A stretch of 64,000 bases of DNA, from assembly GCF_009755275.1 (NCBI RefSeq), contig NZ_WQLA01000006.1, positions 1 to 64,000 on the forward strand, given 5' to 3'. Below, one piece after another: positions 27,430 through 36,047 of this stretch. The notes below the pieces were generated by a model that worked only from the letters and a program-made list of their open reading frames with translations, made no database searches and was not told the origin of the DNA. A program made the translations under genes and the position numbers. Numbering within the stretch: position 1 is the first letter of the stretch; each line of letters opens with the position of its first letter. The DNA is from Mucilaginibacter aquatilis. Its GTDB lineage: Bacteria; Bacteroidota; Bacteroidia; Sphingobacteriales; Sphingobacteriaceae.

Positions 27430-30069
27430 TTAACTTTTAATCAGTCTCTGAATCTCGTCCAGCTTCATCAACGCTTCTACCGGGGTTAGGGTATTTACGT
27501 CAAGGTTGTTCAGCATGTCGCGTATTTTAACCAGTATCGGGTCATCAATCGAAAACATTTGCAGCTGCATGGCCTGCTTCTGCACTTTCTTAATACTTTC
27601 TTTGATGTCCTCGCCACCGGTACGCTCGGCTTCAAGCTTTTTTAATATTTCGTTAGCGCGGGCTAACACTTTAGCAGGCATACCGGCCAGTTTGGCTACG
27701 TGTATACCAAAGCTATGCTCGCTGCCGCCGGGCACCAGTTTACGTAAAAAGATGATTTGGTTGCCTACTTCCTTTACCGTAACGTTAAAGTTTTTAATAC
27801 GGCCAAACATATTGGTAAGCTCGTTTAACTCATGGTAGTGAGTAGCAAAAAGAGTTTTTGCTTTGGCCGTTGGATGATTGTGCAAGTATTCAGAAATGGC
27901 CCAGGCAATGGATATACCATCATAAGTTGAAGTACCCCGGCCAATTTCATCAAGAAGAATTAAACTGCGGTTACTTAAGTTGTTCAGAATACTGGCAGTT
28001 TCGTTCATCTCCACCATAAAGGTCGATTCGCCCGACGAAAGATTGTCTGATGCCCCTACCCTGGTGAATATTTTATCAACCAAACCAATTTGTGCATGCT
28101 TGGCCGGTACAAAGCAGCCCATTTGCGCCAGCAATACAATTAAACCGGTTTGCCTTAACAAAGCCGACTTACCCGCCATGTTCGGACCTGTAATAATGAT
28201 GATTTGCTGACTGTCTGAGTCAAGGTAAACATCATTGGTAATGTACTCTTCACCCACCGGCAAATTTTTCTCAATTACCGGGTGGCGCCCTCCTTTAATG
28301 TCGATGAGGAGGCTATCGTTCATCTGAGGCTTTACGTAGTAGTTTTTAATAGATACTGTTGCAAAGTTCAACAACACATCTAATCGCGCTATTAGCTGTG
28401 CATTAAGCTGTATAGGTTTAATATACTCGGTAAGTGAGTACAGCAAATCATTGTACAACTGGGTTTCCAGAGCAAGTATTTTCTCTTCGGCACCCAAAAT
28501 TTGTTCTTCGTATTCTTTTAGTTCGGGAGTAATATAGCGCTCGGCGTTTACAAGCGTTTGCTTACGTATCCAGTCGGTTGGCACCTTATCGCGGTGCGAG
28601 TGGGTAACCTCAAGGTAGTAACCAAATACGTTGTTAAATGCAACTTTCAATGAAGGTATCCCTGTAAGCTCGGCTTCACGCTTTTGTATTTCGAGTAAAT
28701 ATCCCTTACCCCCAAAAGCAATTTTGCGCAGGCGGTCAAGCTCCTCATGAATACCTTCGGCCATCACACCACCTTTTACCAGTTGTACAGGTGGCTCGGC
28801 GTTTAACTCATTACCAATTTTTTCGCAAATGTATTCGCAAGGGTTTAGCTGATTGCCAATGGCCATCAGGGCGTCGTTTGGCTTGGTTATGACTTTAGTA
28901 TCGTCACTGCCGGTGCCTAAACAAAGCGTACGTATATTGCTTATAGCCTGCAAAGCTTTGCGCAACTGGCAAACCTCGCGCGGGTTGGCTTTTTGTAACC
29001 CTATTTTGCTAATGAGCCTTTCTAAATCGCCTACCTGGCGTATACAGCTCTGCAATTCATTACGCAGCTCTTCATGATCAATAAGATGCTGTACAACGTT
29101 TAACCTGTCATTTATAGGTTTGAGTTCCTTTAGAGGCATCACTATCCAGCGGCGCAGCAGGCGGGCTCCCATGGGTGAACAGGTATGGTCAAGCACATCA
29201 ACCAGCGTCATCGCGTTATCGTTTGATGAACTCACTAACTCTAGGTTGCGTATGCTGAAACGGTCGAGCCATAAGTAGCGGTCTTCCTCAATACGGCTTA
29301 TGGCGCTAATATGCTGTAAATTGCGGTGCTCTGTTTCGTTTAGGTAATGCAGCGCCACACCGGCAGCTACAATGCCTAATCCAAGTTTTTCTATACCGAA
29401 ACCTTTTAACGATTTTACACCAAAGTGCTTGGTAAGCGTTTCATAGGCATAATCGCCGCTGTACGGCCACTCATCAAGTGTATAGGTATAATAACGATCA
29501 CCAAACTTTTCAAAGAAATCGCGTTTGCAGCTTTTGGGGTAAATTACTTCACTCGGGCTAAAAGACTGCAGTAATTTGTCGATATAATCGGCGTTACCCT
29601 GTGCAGTTAAAAATTCACCGGTTGAAATATCAATAAGTGCAATACCCAGGCTGTTTTTTTCAAAATAGAGCGAGGCCAGGTAGTTATTACTTTTTTGCTG
29701 CAGGATATTATCGCTAACGGCCACACCCGGTGTTACTAACTCTGTTACACCCCGCTTAACGATGGTTTTGGTCATCTTGGGGTCTTCAAGCTGATCGCAA
29801 ATGGCTACGCGTTGGCCTGCCCGTACCAACTTAGGCAAATAAGTTTCGAGCGAGTGATGGGGAAATCCGGCCAGCTCAATATGTGATGCTGAACCATTAG
29901 CACGCTTGGTAAGCACAATGCCTAATATACCGGCGGCCTTTACAGCATCCTCGCCAAACGTTTCGTAAAAATCGCCGACCCTGAACAGCAACAAGGCACC
30001 CGGATATTTGGCCTTGATTTGATTGTACTGCTGCATCAGCGGCGTTTCTTTGGTAGCAGATTTGCCCAA
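27430..30069 (-). CDS. mutS: DNA mismatch repair protein MutS
   Basis: 879 residues from a TTG at 30069, preceded by AAAGGA a few bases upstream; the first ATG is 11 codons later but would remove part of the conserved KETPLMQQY start. The mismatch-binding motif is present ([14 protein letters not shown], Phe-x-Glu). The ATPase has Walker [41 protein letters not shown] and the switch THYHEL. It is full length, with a C-terminal helix-turn-helix region and dimerisation tail. Confidence 0.96.
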   Translation of the reverse strand: MGKSATKETPLMQQYNQIKAKYPGALLLFRVGDFYETFGEDAVKAAGILGIVLTKRANGSASHIELAGFPHHSLETYLPKLVRAGQRVAICDQLEDPKMTKTIVKRGVTELVTPGVAVSDNILQQKSNNYLASLYFEKNSLGIALIDISTGEFLTAQGNADYIDKLLQSFSPSEVIYPKSCKRDFFEKFGDRYYTYTLDEWPYSGDYAYETLTKHFGVKSLKGFGIEKLGLGIVAAGVALHYLNETEHRNLQHISAISRIEEDRYLWLDRFSIRNLELVSSSNDNAMTLVDVLDHTCSPMGARLLRRWIVMPLKELKPINDRLNVVQHLIDHEELRNELQSCIRQVGDLERLISKIGLQKANPREVCQLRKALQAISNIRTLCLGTGSDDTKVITKPNDALMAIGNQLNPCEYICEKIGNELNAEPPVQLVKGGVMAEGIHEELDRLRKIAFGGKGYLLEIQKREAELTGIPSLKVAFNNVFGYYLEVTHSHRDKVPTDWIRKQTLVNAERYITPELKEYEEQILGAEEKILALETQLYNDLLYSLTEYIKPIQLNAQLIARLDVLLNFATVSIKNYYVKPQMNDSLLIDIKGGRHPVIEKNLPVGEEYITNDVYLDSDSQQIIIITGPNMAGKSALLRQTGLIVLLAQMGCFVPAKHAQIGLVDKIFTRVGASDNLSSGESTFMVEMNETASILNNLSNRSLILLDEIGRGTSTYDGISIAWAISEYLHNHPTAKAKTLFATHYHELNELTNMFGRIKNFNVTVKEVGNQIIFLRKLVPGGSEHSFGIHVAKLAGMPAKVLARANEILKKLEAERTGGEDIKESIKKVQKQAMQLQMFSIDDPILVKIRDMLNNLDVNTLTPVEALMKLDEIQRLIKS

Positions 30070-30207
30070 GCGTTATCCTTTTTTTAATTAAGAGGGTAAA
30101 ATTAAGCGTTTAACGACGATTTGGCGGAGGGTGTTGAAAATTTATTAAAGTGTGAAGACTCAGTGATTAATTACGTGATTACAAGCAAGCTTTAAGTATG
30201 CCAGTTG

Positions 30208-30420
30208 TTAATAAACGCTCCCGCCGGTAACCATAGCAATTTTTCGCTTTACTTCATCATAGTTCTCCTTAACGGTTACGTATGACTCCTTATCGCCTAT
30301 AACATAAACATGCACCTCTTCATTAGGCGTAGTGTAAACCACTACCGAAGTAATATTATTTACGTTGATTAAAGCCGGACGATCATTTTTATCGGTTAGT
30401 TCTATAAAGTGAGTTGTCAT
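30208..30420 (-). CDS. Small conserved hypothetical protein
   Basis: 70 residues. MTTHFIELTDKNDRPALI is followed by NVNNITSVV and VYVIGDKESYVTVKENYDEVKRKI. The alternation of short strands with 'x-I-N-x-x-N-I-x-x-V' and 'V-x-E-x-Y-x-E-V' resembles the fold outline of FlbD-like proteins, but no flagellar genes are present, so I give no function. It is a single gene between mutS and the TrmH-type gene. Confidence 0.65.
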   Translation of the reverse strand: MTTHFIELTDKNDRPALINVNNITSVVVYTTPNEEVHVYVIGDKESYVTVKENYDEVKRKIAMVTGGSVY

Positions 30421-30513
30421 GTTATTAATACATTAACATTTGAAGATATGTTTTCGTGTTTCTCAGACAGGTTTCTAAACGCTTTTCTTCAATAGTCTTC
30501 CCTTTACAGCAAC

Positions 30514-31050
30514 TTACTTATTCAGCTTTATTTTGGCCATAAAATCCCATAATACTATGCCGGCTGATATCACAATGTTAAACGAATGTTTGGTACCAAA
30601 TTGAGGAATTTCTAAACAGGTATCAATTTGGGCCATGGCTTCTTCGCTTACGCCGTTTACTTCATTGCCAAATATGAGCGCGTATTTCTGATTGGCAGCC
30701 GGTTGAAACTCATGCAGCATTACACTGTTTTCGGCCTGCTCAATGGCTATGATGGTATAACCAAGGTCTCTTAGTTCAGCAATAGCCTCAGTAGTATCAG
30801 CATGATAGCTCCAGTCTACCGATTGGGTTGCGCCAAGAGCGGTTTTTTCAATTTCGCGGTGAGGGGGCTGTGCAGTGATTCCGCACAAACAAATATGCTC
30901 AACGGCAAAGCCATCGCCAGTACGAAATACCGACCCTACGTTATGCATGCTGCGCACGCTATCTAAAACAATAACAACCGGTAATTTTGATTGTCCTTTG
31001 AACTCCTCAACCGACACGCGATTCAGCTCATCTAATTTTAATTTGCGCAT
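30514..31050 (-). CDS. TrmH/SpoU-family RNA methyltransferase
   Basis: 178 residues. SPOUT motifs are clear: VLDSVRSMHNVGSVFRTGDGF (motif 1, Asn and Arg), YALIFGNEVNGVSEEAM (motif 2) and LEIPQFGTKHSFNIVISAGIVLWDF (motif 3), the trefoil-knot SAM site. It methylates the 2'-O of a ribose in tRNA or rRNA; the target nucleotide is unknown. A terminator for the upstream galK gene lies between the two, so it is probably transcribed separately. Confidence 0.88.
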   Translation of the reverse strand: MRKLKLDELNRVSVEEFKGQSKLPVVIVLDSVRSMHNVGSVFRTGDGFAVEHICLCGITAQPPHREIEKTALGATQSVDWSYHADTTEAIAELRDLGYTIIAIEQAENSVMLHEFQPAANQKYALIFGNEVNGVSEEAMAQIDTCLEIPQFGTKHSFNIVISAGIVLWDFMAKIKLNK

Positions 31051-31063
31051 TATGTTCTATAAA

Positions 31064-31091
31064 AAAGTCCATAGCTGTAAAACTATGGACT
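31064..31091 (-). terminator. Terminator of galK
   Basis: A 9-bp perfect stem (AGTCCATAG / CTATGGACT) with an 8-base loop; the plus-strand A run at 31061-31066 becomes a T run for leftward transcripts. It lies 40 bases after the galK stop. Confidence 0.8.
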
Positions 31092-31130
31092 ACTAAAAGT
31101 AAAAATTATTTAGTCGACTAAAAGCCTATT

Positions 31131-32291
31131 TTAATTTACCAACTCGTGTACGCCGCTACTAATATTGGTGGCGTATACCGAAGGCGCATAACCTATTTTA
31201 GCGGTATAATAATCAATCAAATTTTTGCTGTAAGTTTCAAAAGCATCTGCCTTTACAATGGCAATGGCACATCCGCCAAAACCGGCACCTGTCATACGGG
31301 CGCCAATTACATTGCTATCTGTTTTACTATACTCAACAGCAGTATCTAACTCAACTCCGCTTACCTCATAGTCATGCTGCAATGATTGATGCGAAGCATA
31401 CATCAGGCGGCCAAACTCGGCAAGGTTATGCTGTGCTAGGGCATCGGCAGCCAGCTTAACCCTCTCGTTTTCTTCAACAACGTGTTTAGCCCGCTTAAGC
31501 ACAACCTCATCAGTAATTAAATGCTGATGACGGCTAAATGTATCGCTGTCAATATCACAAAGGTAGCTGATGTTAAGCTCTTGTTGTAAAGCTTTCAACG
31601 CTTGTGCACATTCTTCAACGCGTTCGTTGTACTTGCTTTCGGCCAGTTTGCGTGGCTTGTTAGTGTTTATTACCGCCAACACGTTATCGCCCAGGTAAGC
31701 ATCAACGGCTTTGTATTCAAGGGTATCACAATTGAGCATTAAAGCTTTGTTGGCTTCGCCAAAAGCCACGGCAAACTGATCCATTATACCGCTGCTCAAA
31801 CCAATGAAATTATTTTCAACCGACTTAGCCATTTTAACTAATTCAAGTTTTGAATAGCCTCTTTTAAAGTATTGATTAAAGGCAAACGCGGTAGCAATTT
31901 CAATAGAAGCCGATGATGATAGACCCGAACCAATTGGAACGTTACCAAAGTAGAGCACATCAAGTCCTTTCACTTGCTTGCCGTCAACCACAAAGTGATG
32001 AAGCACACCAAGCGGATAATTATACCACTCGCGACCAGTTTTTTCATAGCTGTCCTGCACGCCTATGTCGTAAGTATCTTCAAAGTTTACACTTCTAAAC
32101 CTGAATACATTATCTTCATTTGGCGCAAGCAGCATCCAGGTGCCAAAATTAATAGCACAAGGCATAACTAGCCCGCCGTTATAGTCAATATGTTCGCCAA
32201 TCAAATTAACGCGGCCAGGGCAAAAGTAAGTCTCTAACGCCTGCTGGTTAAATGCCGATTGGAATTGTTGTTTAAGTTGGTCTACTGTCAT
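31131..32291 (-). CDS. galK: Galactokinase
   Basis: 386 residues. The substrate motif GRVNLIGEHIDYNGG (about 26-40), the GHMP phosphate loop PIGSGLSSSAS and the third motif GARMTGAGFGGCAIA are all intact. GalK phosphorylates galactose at C1 for the Leloir pathway. No galT or transporter gene lies nearby. It has a well-placed -7 box very close to its ATG. Confidence 0.95.
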   Translation of the reverse strand: MTVDQLKQQFQSAFNQQALETYFCPGRVNLIGEHIDYNGGLVMPCAINFGTWMLLAPNEDNVFRFRSVNFEDTYDIGVQDSYEKTGREWYNYPLGVLHHFVVDGKQVKGLDVLYFGNVPIGSGLSSSASIEIATAFAFNQYFKRGYSKLELVKMAKSVENNFIGLSSGIMDQFAVAFGEANKALMLNCDTLEYKAVDAYLGDNVLAVINTNKPRKLAESKYNERVEECAQALKALQQELNISYLCDIDSDTFSRHQHLITDEVVLKRAKHVVEENERVKLAADALAQHNLAEFGRLMYASHQSLQHDYEVSGVELDTAVEYSKTDSNVIGARMTGAGFGGCAIAIVKADAFETYSKNLIDYYTAKIGYAPSVYATNISSGVHELVN

Positions 32292-32298
32292 GGTGTGG

Positions 32299-32306
32299 CA
32301 AAAATA
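32299..32306 (-). promoter_or_regulatory. -7 box 7 bases before the galK start
   Basis: On the minus strand this reads TATTTTTG, a full TAnnTTTG match, ending 7 bases before the ATG at 32291. It implies a leaderless or nearly leaderless galK mRNA. Confidence 0.55.
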
Positions 32307-32432
32307 AAAAAGCTGTTTACATTTGCAGCTTAATTTTAATGTATTTTAACACATACTTATCAGGTTTACTACCAAATACTTATTCAAATCGATTGTGTTA
32401 ATTATACACCACTTAACGCCTGCTGCTAATAC

Positions 32433-32723
32433 ATGAAACAATACGTTGTAACCGCTTACGATTTTACAGACAACAATGCACTTAACAGACGCATGGAAGC
32501 GCGTCCTGCACACTTGGAGGGAGTTAAGCTGCTAAAACACCACAACAACTTTGTTGCAGGCGGAGCTATACTTAACGATCAGGATCAAATGATTGGCTCG
32601 GTAATGATTGTACAATTTGAAACGGAGACCTTAATGCAGCAATGGCTTAAAAACGACCCTTATGTTACAGGCCAAGTTTGGGAGAAAGTTGATATCAAAC
32701 CTTTTCGACAAGCGATAGTATGA
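32433..32723 (+). CDS. YciI-family protein
   Basis: 96 residues: MKQYVVTAYDFTD, then RRMEARPAHLEGVKLL, FVAGGAILNDQDQMIGSVMIVQ and NDPYVTGQVWEKVDIKPF. This is the ferredoxin-like dimeric alpha/beta-barrel YciI family with the conserved His (ARPAHLE) and 'DPY' near the end. Its activity is unknown in most members. It is a single gene with a strong terminator. Confidence 0.88.
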   Translation: MKQYVVTAYDFTDNNALNRRMEARPAHLEGVKLLKHHNNFVAGGAILNDQDQMIGSVMIVQFETETLMQQWLKNDPYVTGQVWEKVDIKPFRQAIV

Positions 32724-32748
32724 TCTTCGGCCTCGACGCTATTAAAAT

Positions 32749-32796
32749 AAAATGCCCGTTACGTAGCATGCTAACAAACTATGTAACGGGCATTTT
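32749..32796. terminator. Long bidirectional terminator
   Basis: An 18-bp inverted repeat (32749-32766 with 32779-32796, a single G-T pair) around a 12-base loop, with A and T tracts outside. It serves the YciI gene and probably the convergent gene at 32812. Confidence 0.9.
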
Positions 32797-32811
32797 AAAT
32801 CACAAAGCTGA

Positions 32812-33045
32812 TTAACTCCAGCCTGTACCTTTTTTAGCATTACCATTTTTGATATGCTCTTCGGCGGTAGCTTTGCTCATGATAGCAGCCATTTTGTTGC
32901 CATCAGCATCTTTACCGGTTGCAATGTACCTGCCTGATTTTACGTCAATAACGGGATCAACCATTGGTACATTTTTAGTTTTGGTTTTAACAGAGTAAGC
33001 GGTTATTGCTCCTGAATCTGATTTAGTATCTTTTGCCTTAGCCAT
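32812..33045 (-). CDS. Small basic hypothetical protein
   Basis: 77 residues, rich in Lys and Ala, with no signal or membrane segment. The start MAKAKDTKSDSG looks disordered, and the middle (VIDVKSGRYIATGKDADGNK) suggests a beta hairpin. I do not recognise the family. It ends next to the terminator at 32749-32796 and is divergent from the gene at 33147, with a 101-base AT-rich gap between them. Confidence 0.6.
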   Translation of the reverse strand: MAKAKDTKSDSGAITAYSVKTKTKNVPMVDPVIDVKSGRYIATGKDADGNKMAAIMSKATAEEHIKNGNAKKGTGWS

Positions 33046-33146
33046 AGTAATTTGTTTTAAGAGTTTTAGGCTAAACTAACAACCTCATTATTTGTTTTAT
33101 AAGTTACTAAATAAGCGGTAATTCATAACAATAATACCAGAATACG

Positions 33147-33398
33147 ATGAAGTTGGGAGATGAAGTACTTAAGATTTTGAATAAAACTTACCAACCATCT
33201 ACAATGGTTGAGCAAACATTTAAACGCTACGATTTAGCCTTTAAAACTGATGAAGCCGGCAGGCCCATACTTTTGTTTATGGGTAAAAAAGATGAGCGTG
33301 GAAATATTAAAGGCGAGCGCTTTGTCAGAACATTAAAAACAGACAACGATGGTAATATCATCAAGGATCACTGGGAAAACAAAGGTTCAGCAAGCTGA
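33147..33398 (+). CDS. Small conserved hypothetical protein
   Basis: 83 residues: MKLGDEVLKILNKTYQPSTMVEQTFKR is cut here, then DLAFKTDEAGRPILLFMGKK and a Gly/Asn-rich part (RTLKTDNDGNIIKDHWE) that resembles beta repeats. No known domain is recognised. It is likely cytosolic. It is followed by a 269-base AT-rich gap without a gene that I can see. Confidence 0.6.
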   Translation: MKLGDEVLKILNKTYQPSTMVEQTFKRYDLAFKTDEAGRPILLFMGKKDERGNIKGERFVRTLKTDNDGNIIKDHWENKGSAS

Positions 33399-33667
33399 TT
33401 CATTATAATTTATTTGCATTTTCACTTACCTGATAAACTGCAAACATATTGTGGAAAAACCTCATTTTTAGCATGTTTGTATTGCAGTAAAGGAATTAAT
33501 AACATTGTTTATAGTTAAACTATACCTTTTATACATTTCGCAATTATCCACAATAATTGTTAATAAACCTCAGTATTGCTGTTAAAAACATGTTGAAACA
33601 TTTTATATCGAAGGCACTAACACTGGCTTAGAAATTGCTGATTTACAATTACATAAGCTAATTGTAT

Positions 33668-33907
33668 ATGAATGCATTTTATGAAAGGCTATCGCACTTT
33701 GCCGACTTGGTTAAAGATGCGAGCAAAAGAGAGAGGCAGAATTACGCTAATTACTTTTTAGTGCAACACCCGCCCCACCCGGTGGTGAGTTCAACCCGTA
33801 GCGTAATGCCCAAATTGTTGTTTGATGAAAATTGCCCGGGCGAGCTAAGGCTTAAAATAAGGCAAATGCTCAAAAAATCTTTTAACCGCATACGTAATAA
33901 ACAATAA
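33668..33907 (+). CDS. Small basic hypothetical protein upstream of the Fpg-like gene
   Basis: 79 residues from the ATG at 33668. It is helical at the start (FYERLSHFADLVKDASKRER), has a Pro/His stretch (VQHPPHPVV) and a basic end (KIRQMLKKSFNRIRNK). No family is recognised. The Fpg-like gene begins 8 bases after its stop, so it may be co-transcribed with it. Confidence 0.55.
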   Translation: MNAFYERLSHFADLVKDASKRERQNYANYFLVQHPPHPVVSSTRSVMPKLLFDENCPGELRLKIRQMLKKSFNRIRNKQ

Positions 33908-33915
33908 AAGCTATT

Positions 33916-34695
33916 ATGCCCGAATTACCCGACTTGCAAGTATTCAGTCAAAACTTAACCAAAGTTTTGGAAGGTTGTACCTTGCTTAAAATTGTTGTTA
34001 TTCAAGCTAAAAAGCTTAACGTAAGTGCTGACGAGCTTAGTAAAGCGCTGAACGGCGCAAAATTAAAAGACGTTATAAGGGAAGGGAAAACTTTGCAATT
34101 CAGGTTTGACAATAATAGTACATTAGGCATCCATTTGATGTTGCACGGACAGCTTAAATGGTTTGAGCTTGAAAACCCGCACAAGTTTACCATACTTGAA
34201 ATGCATTTTGAGAACGGAAAAGGACTAGCCCTTACAGATTTCCAAAAAGCAGCCACGCCTACTTTAAATCCCGGTAAATCAAATATTCCTGACGCACTGG
34301 ATGAAGAGGTAAACTTAAAGTTTTGGAAAGAAAAATTTGCAAAGAGCCGTAAGCCGGTTAAAGCAATATTAACCGACCAAAAAATTGTAAGAGGTATTGG
34401 AAATGCCTATGCCGATGAAATTTTTTATCACGCCAAAATATCGCCTTTTTCTGCCGCTAATAAAATTCCTGACAAGGCAATTAAAATGTTTAACACATCC
34501 TTAAAGAAGGTGCTTGAACATGCCGAAAAAGAAATACATAAATTACAGCCCGATATTATAAGCGGCGAGGTAAGAGACTTTTTCAGCGTTCATCTACCTA
34601 AAGAAGACAAAACAGCTAAGGGCGAAACAATCAGGCAAAAGGATTTAGCATCACGTAAAACGTACTTTACCGATATGCAAGAAGTGTATAATTGA
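33916..34695 (+). CDS. Fpg/Nei-family DNA glycosylase with zincless finger
   Basis: 259 residues. The catalytic N-terminus MPELPD (Pro and Glu after Met removal), the Lys-bearing loop REGKTLQFRF, LGIHLMLHGQL and the helix-two-turn-helix ILTDQKIVRGIGNAYADEIFYHAKISP are intact. The C-terminal hairpin GETIRQKDLASRKTYFTDMQ aligns with the usual zinc finger, but all four Cys are absent while the DNA-contacting Arg (SRKTYF) is kept. It is therefore a zincless-finger member, as known in NEIL1. It excises oxidised bases; the exact lesion range is unknown. Confidence 0.85.
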   Translation: MPELPDLQVFSQNLTKVLEGCTLLKIVVIQAKKLNVSADELSKALNGAKLKDVIREGKTLQFRFDNNSTLGIHLMLHGQLKWFELENPHKFTILEMHFENGKGLALTDFQKAATPTLNPGKSNIPDALDEEVNLKFWKEKFAKSRKPVKAILTDQKIVRGIGNAYADEIFYHAKISPFSAANKIPDKAIKMFNTSLKKVLEHAEKEIHKLQPDIISGEVRDFFSVHLPKEDKTAKGETIRQKDLASRKTYFTDMQEVYN

Positions 34696-34802
34696 AATTT
34701 TAATTTTTTGGCGTACGAAATCAAAAATCGGTTAACCATTTTATCAATGAAATCGATTTTAAATTAAAGAATTCGTAAAAAATAAAATTAATGAATATAA
34801 TA

Positions 34803-34834
34803 TTTGCAAGATAATTGAACTCCTATTATATTTG
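34803..34834 (+). promoter_or_regulatory. Full -33/-7 promoter of the tRNA-like gene
   Basis: TTTG at 34803-34806 and TATATTTG at 34827-34834 with a 20-base spacer, the best match to the Bacteroidota consensus promoter in the window. Transcription would begin near 34841, about 20 bases before the acceptor stem. Confidence 0.75.
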
Positions 34835-34859
34835 TATCAACAAAGAGAAACAAACACAC

Positions 34860-34971
34860 TGTAGGATGGTGAAACTTTGGCAGACACACCTCCTTGTCCC
34901 GGTGGCGGAGATCATGGGAACCTTAGCAATAAGATAACCACTCCTTGAAGGTTCGACTCCTTCTCCTACAG
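34860..34971 (+). tRNA. Atypical tRNA-like gene with a 41-nt variable arm; anticodon unclear
   Basis: About 112 nt. There is a perfect 7-bp acceptor stem (TGTAGGA 34860-34866 / TCCTACA 34964-34970), then TG, a tRNA-Leu-like D arm (GTG 34869-34871 / CAC 34885-34887 with GG in the loop) and a perfect T arm (GAAGG, loop TTCGACT, CCTTC at 34947-34963). The anticodon arm would be CCTCC-TTGTCCC-GGTGG (34889-34905), with a T-T mismatch mid-stem and the triplet GTC, which does not fit a type II tRNA. The variable region 34906-34946 folds as GGAG/CTCC, TGG/CCA and CTTA/TAAG with a GCAA tetraloop. No CCA is encoded. It may be a decoding tRNA, a tRNA-derived RNA or a decayed tRNA-Leu. Confidence 0.6.
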
Positions 34972-35008
34972 CTCTTCTCATAATTTAGGTTTATAATTGG
35001 TTAGTATA

Positions 35009-35034
35009 AGTCCCCTGCCCATCAGGGGGCTTTG
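35009..35034 (+). terminator. Terminator after the tRNA-like gene
   Basis: A 9-bp stem (AGTCCCCTG / CAGGGGGCT, one G-T pair) with a CCCAT loop, followed by a short T-rich tract. It lies 38 bases after the tRNA-like RNA and would end its transcript. Confidence 0.7.
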
Positions 35035-35104
35035 CTGTTTTATAGGGTTTTCTAAACCAGCTTTTACAAACTTAATCAGCCTGATGCTATTTAGAAATTG
35101 ATGC

Positions 35105-36016
35105 TCATGACAAAGGATTAGGTTTAGGTGCACCTGCAGTTTTAAACTTATCATCAGGCAGTGGTATAAATTCATGATTATCGTTTGGTGGCAGTACAAT
35201 GCGTCCTTGCTTCCAATCTTCTTTAGCTTGTTCTATGCGTTCTTTTCTTGATGAAACAAAGTTCCACCATATGTACCTTTCGCCTAAGGGCTCACCACCT
35301 AATATCATCAATGAGGTTTGCGTTTTTGCAATTATTAGAGGATCGGTCTCTTTGGTAAATACCAAAAGCTGCCCGGCGGAATAAATATTTCCGGCAATTT
35401 CAATGCTCCCCTTTACAATGTAAAGTCCGCGTTCACTATGTTCCTGCGGCAACGCAAAAGGTGTGGCAGCATCAAGTTCAACGTGCAGGTAAAATAAAGG
35501 CGAATGCGTTTCCACGCTGTTGTGCAATCCGTAGGCAGTACCGGCTATCAGTCGCATCCAAATGCCTTTATCAGTATATACAGGCAACTGCTCAACGCTA
35601 TAGTTGTCAAAAGCCGGATTGCACTCTTCATCCTCTTCTGGCAGTGCAACCCATGTTTGTATCATTTCAAGCCCGCCTGCTAACGCTGCCGGATCTTCAA
35701 ACCGTTCAGAATGTGCAATGCCTTTACCAGCAGTCATCCAGTTAACCTCACCCGGACGTATAATTTGCTGCACACCCAGGCTATCGCGGTGGGTTACCTG
35801 CCCGCCAAATAAATAGCTTACCGTTGAAAGACCAATATGCGGATGAGGCAAAACATCCATAGCCGATGGTGGCGTTGGTATATTGGCGATTGGTCCGGCA
35901 TGGTCCATAAAAACAAACGGACCAACCATACGGCGCAGACGGAAAGGCAGTATACGCTTTACGGCAACAGCTTCGCTTATAGCTGCCTTGCGGGCTTCAA
36001 TTACAATATCGAGCAT
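35105..36016 (-). CDS. Pirin-family protein
   Basis: 303 residues, full length for long pirins. The N-terminal cupin has GPFVFMDHAGP, PHPHIGLSTVSYLF (metal-site His) and MTAGKGIAHSER (His and Glu-type site); the C-terminal cupin follows (GTAYGLHNSVETHSPLFYLHVELD..). Some pirins have quercetin 2,3-dioxygenase activity and others act as regulators; the role here is unknown. It is a single gene. Confidence 0.9.
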   Translation of the reverse strand: MLDIVIEARKAAISEAVAVKRILPFRLRRMVGPFVFMDHAGPIANIPTPPSAMDVLPHPHIGLSTVSYLFGGQVTHRDSLGVQQIIRPGEVNWMTAGKGIAHSERFEDPAALAGGLEMIQTWVALPEEDEECNPAFDNYSVEQLPVYTDKGIWMRLIAGTAYGLHNSVETHSPLFYLHVELDAATPFALPQEHSERGLYIVKGSIEIAGNIYSAGQLLVFTKETDPLIIAKTQTSLMILGGEPLGERYIWWNFVSSRKERIEQAKEDWKQGRIVLPPNDNHEFIPLPDDKFKTAGAPKPNPLS

Positions 36017-36047
36017 AAAGTTCTGTTTACTTGCATAAATATAACTA

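Noticed and set aside
33399..33667. AT-rich gap with a perfect DnaA box (TTATCCACA near 33545) and a near match (TGTGGAAAA near 33451), considered as a replication origin
   Set aside because: Only one perfect box and one poor one, no cluster, no origin-linked genes (dnaA, dnaN, parAB) nearby.
34889..34905. Calling the tRNA-like gene tRNA-Asp from the apparent GTC anticodon
   Set aside because: Asp tRNAs have no long variable arm, the stem has a mismatch and the D arm is of the Leu type, so the anticodon reading is unsafe.
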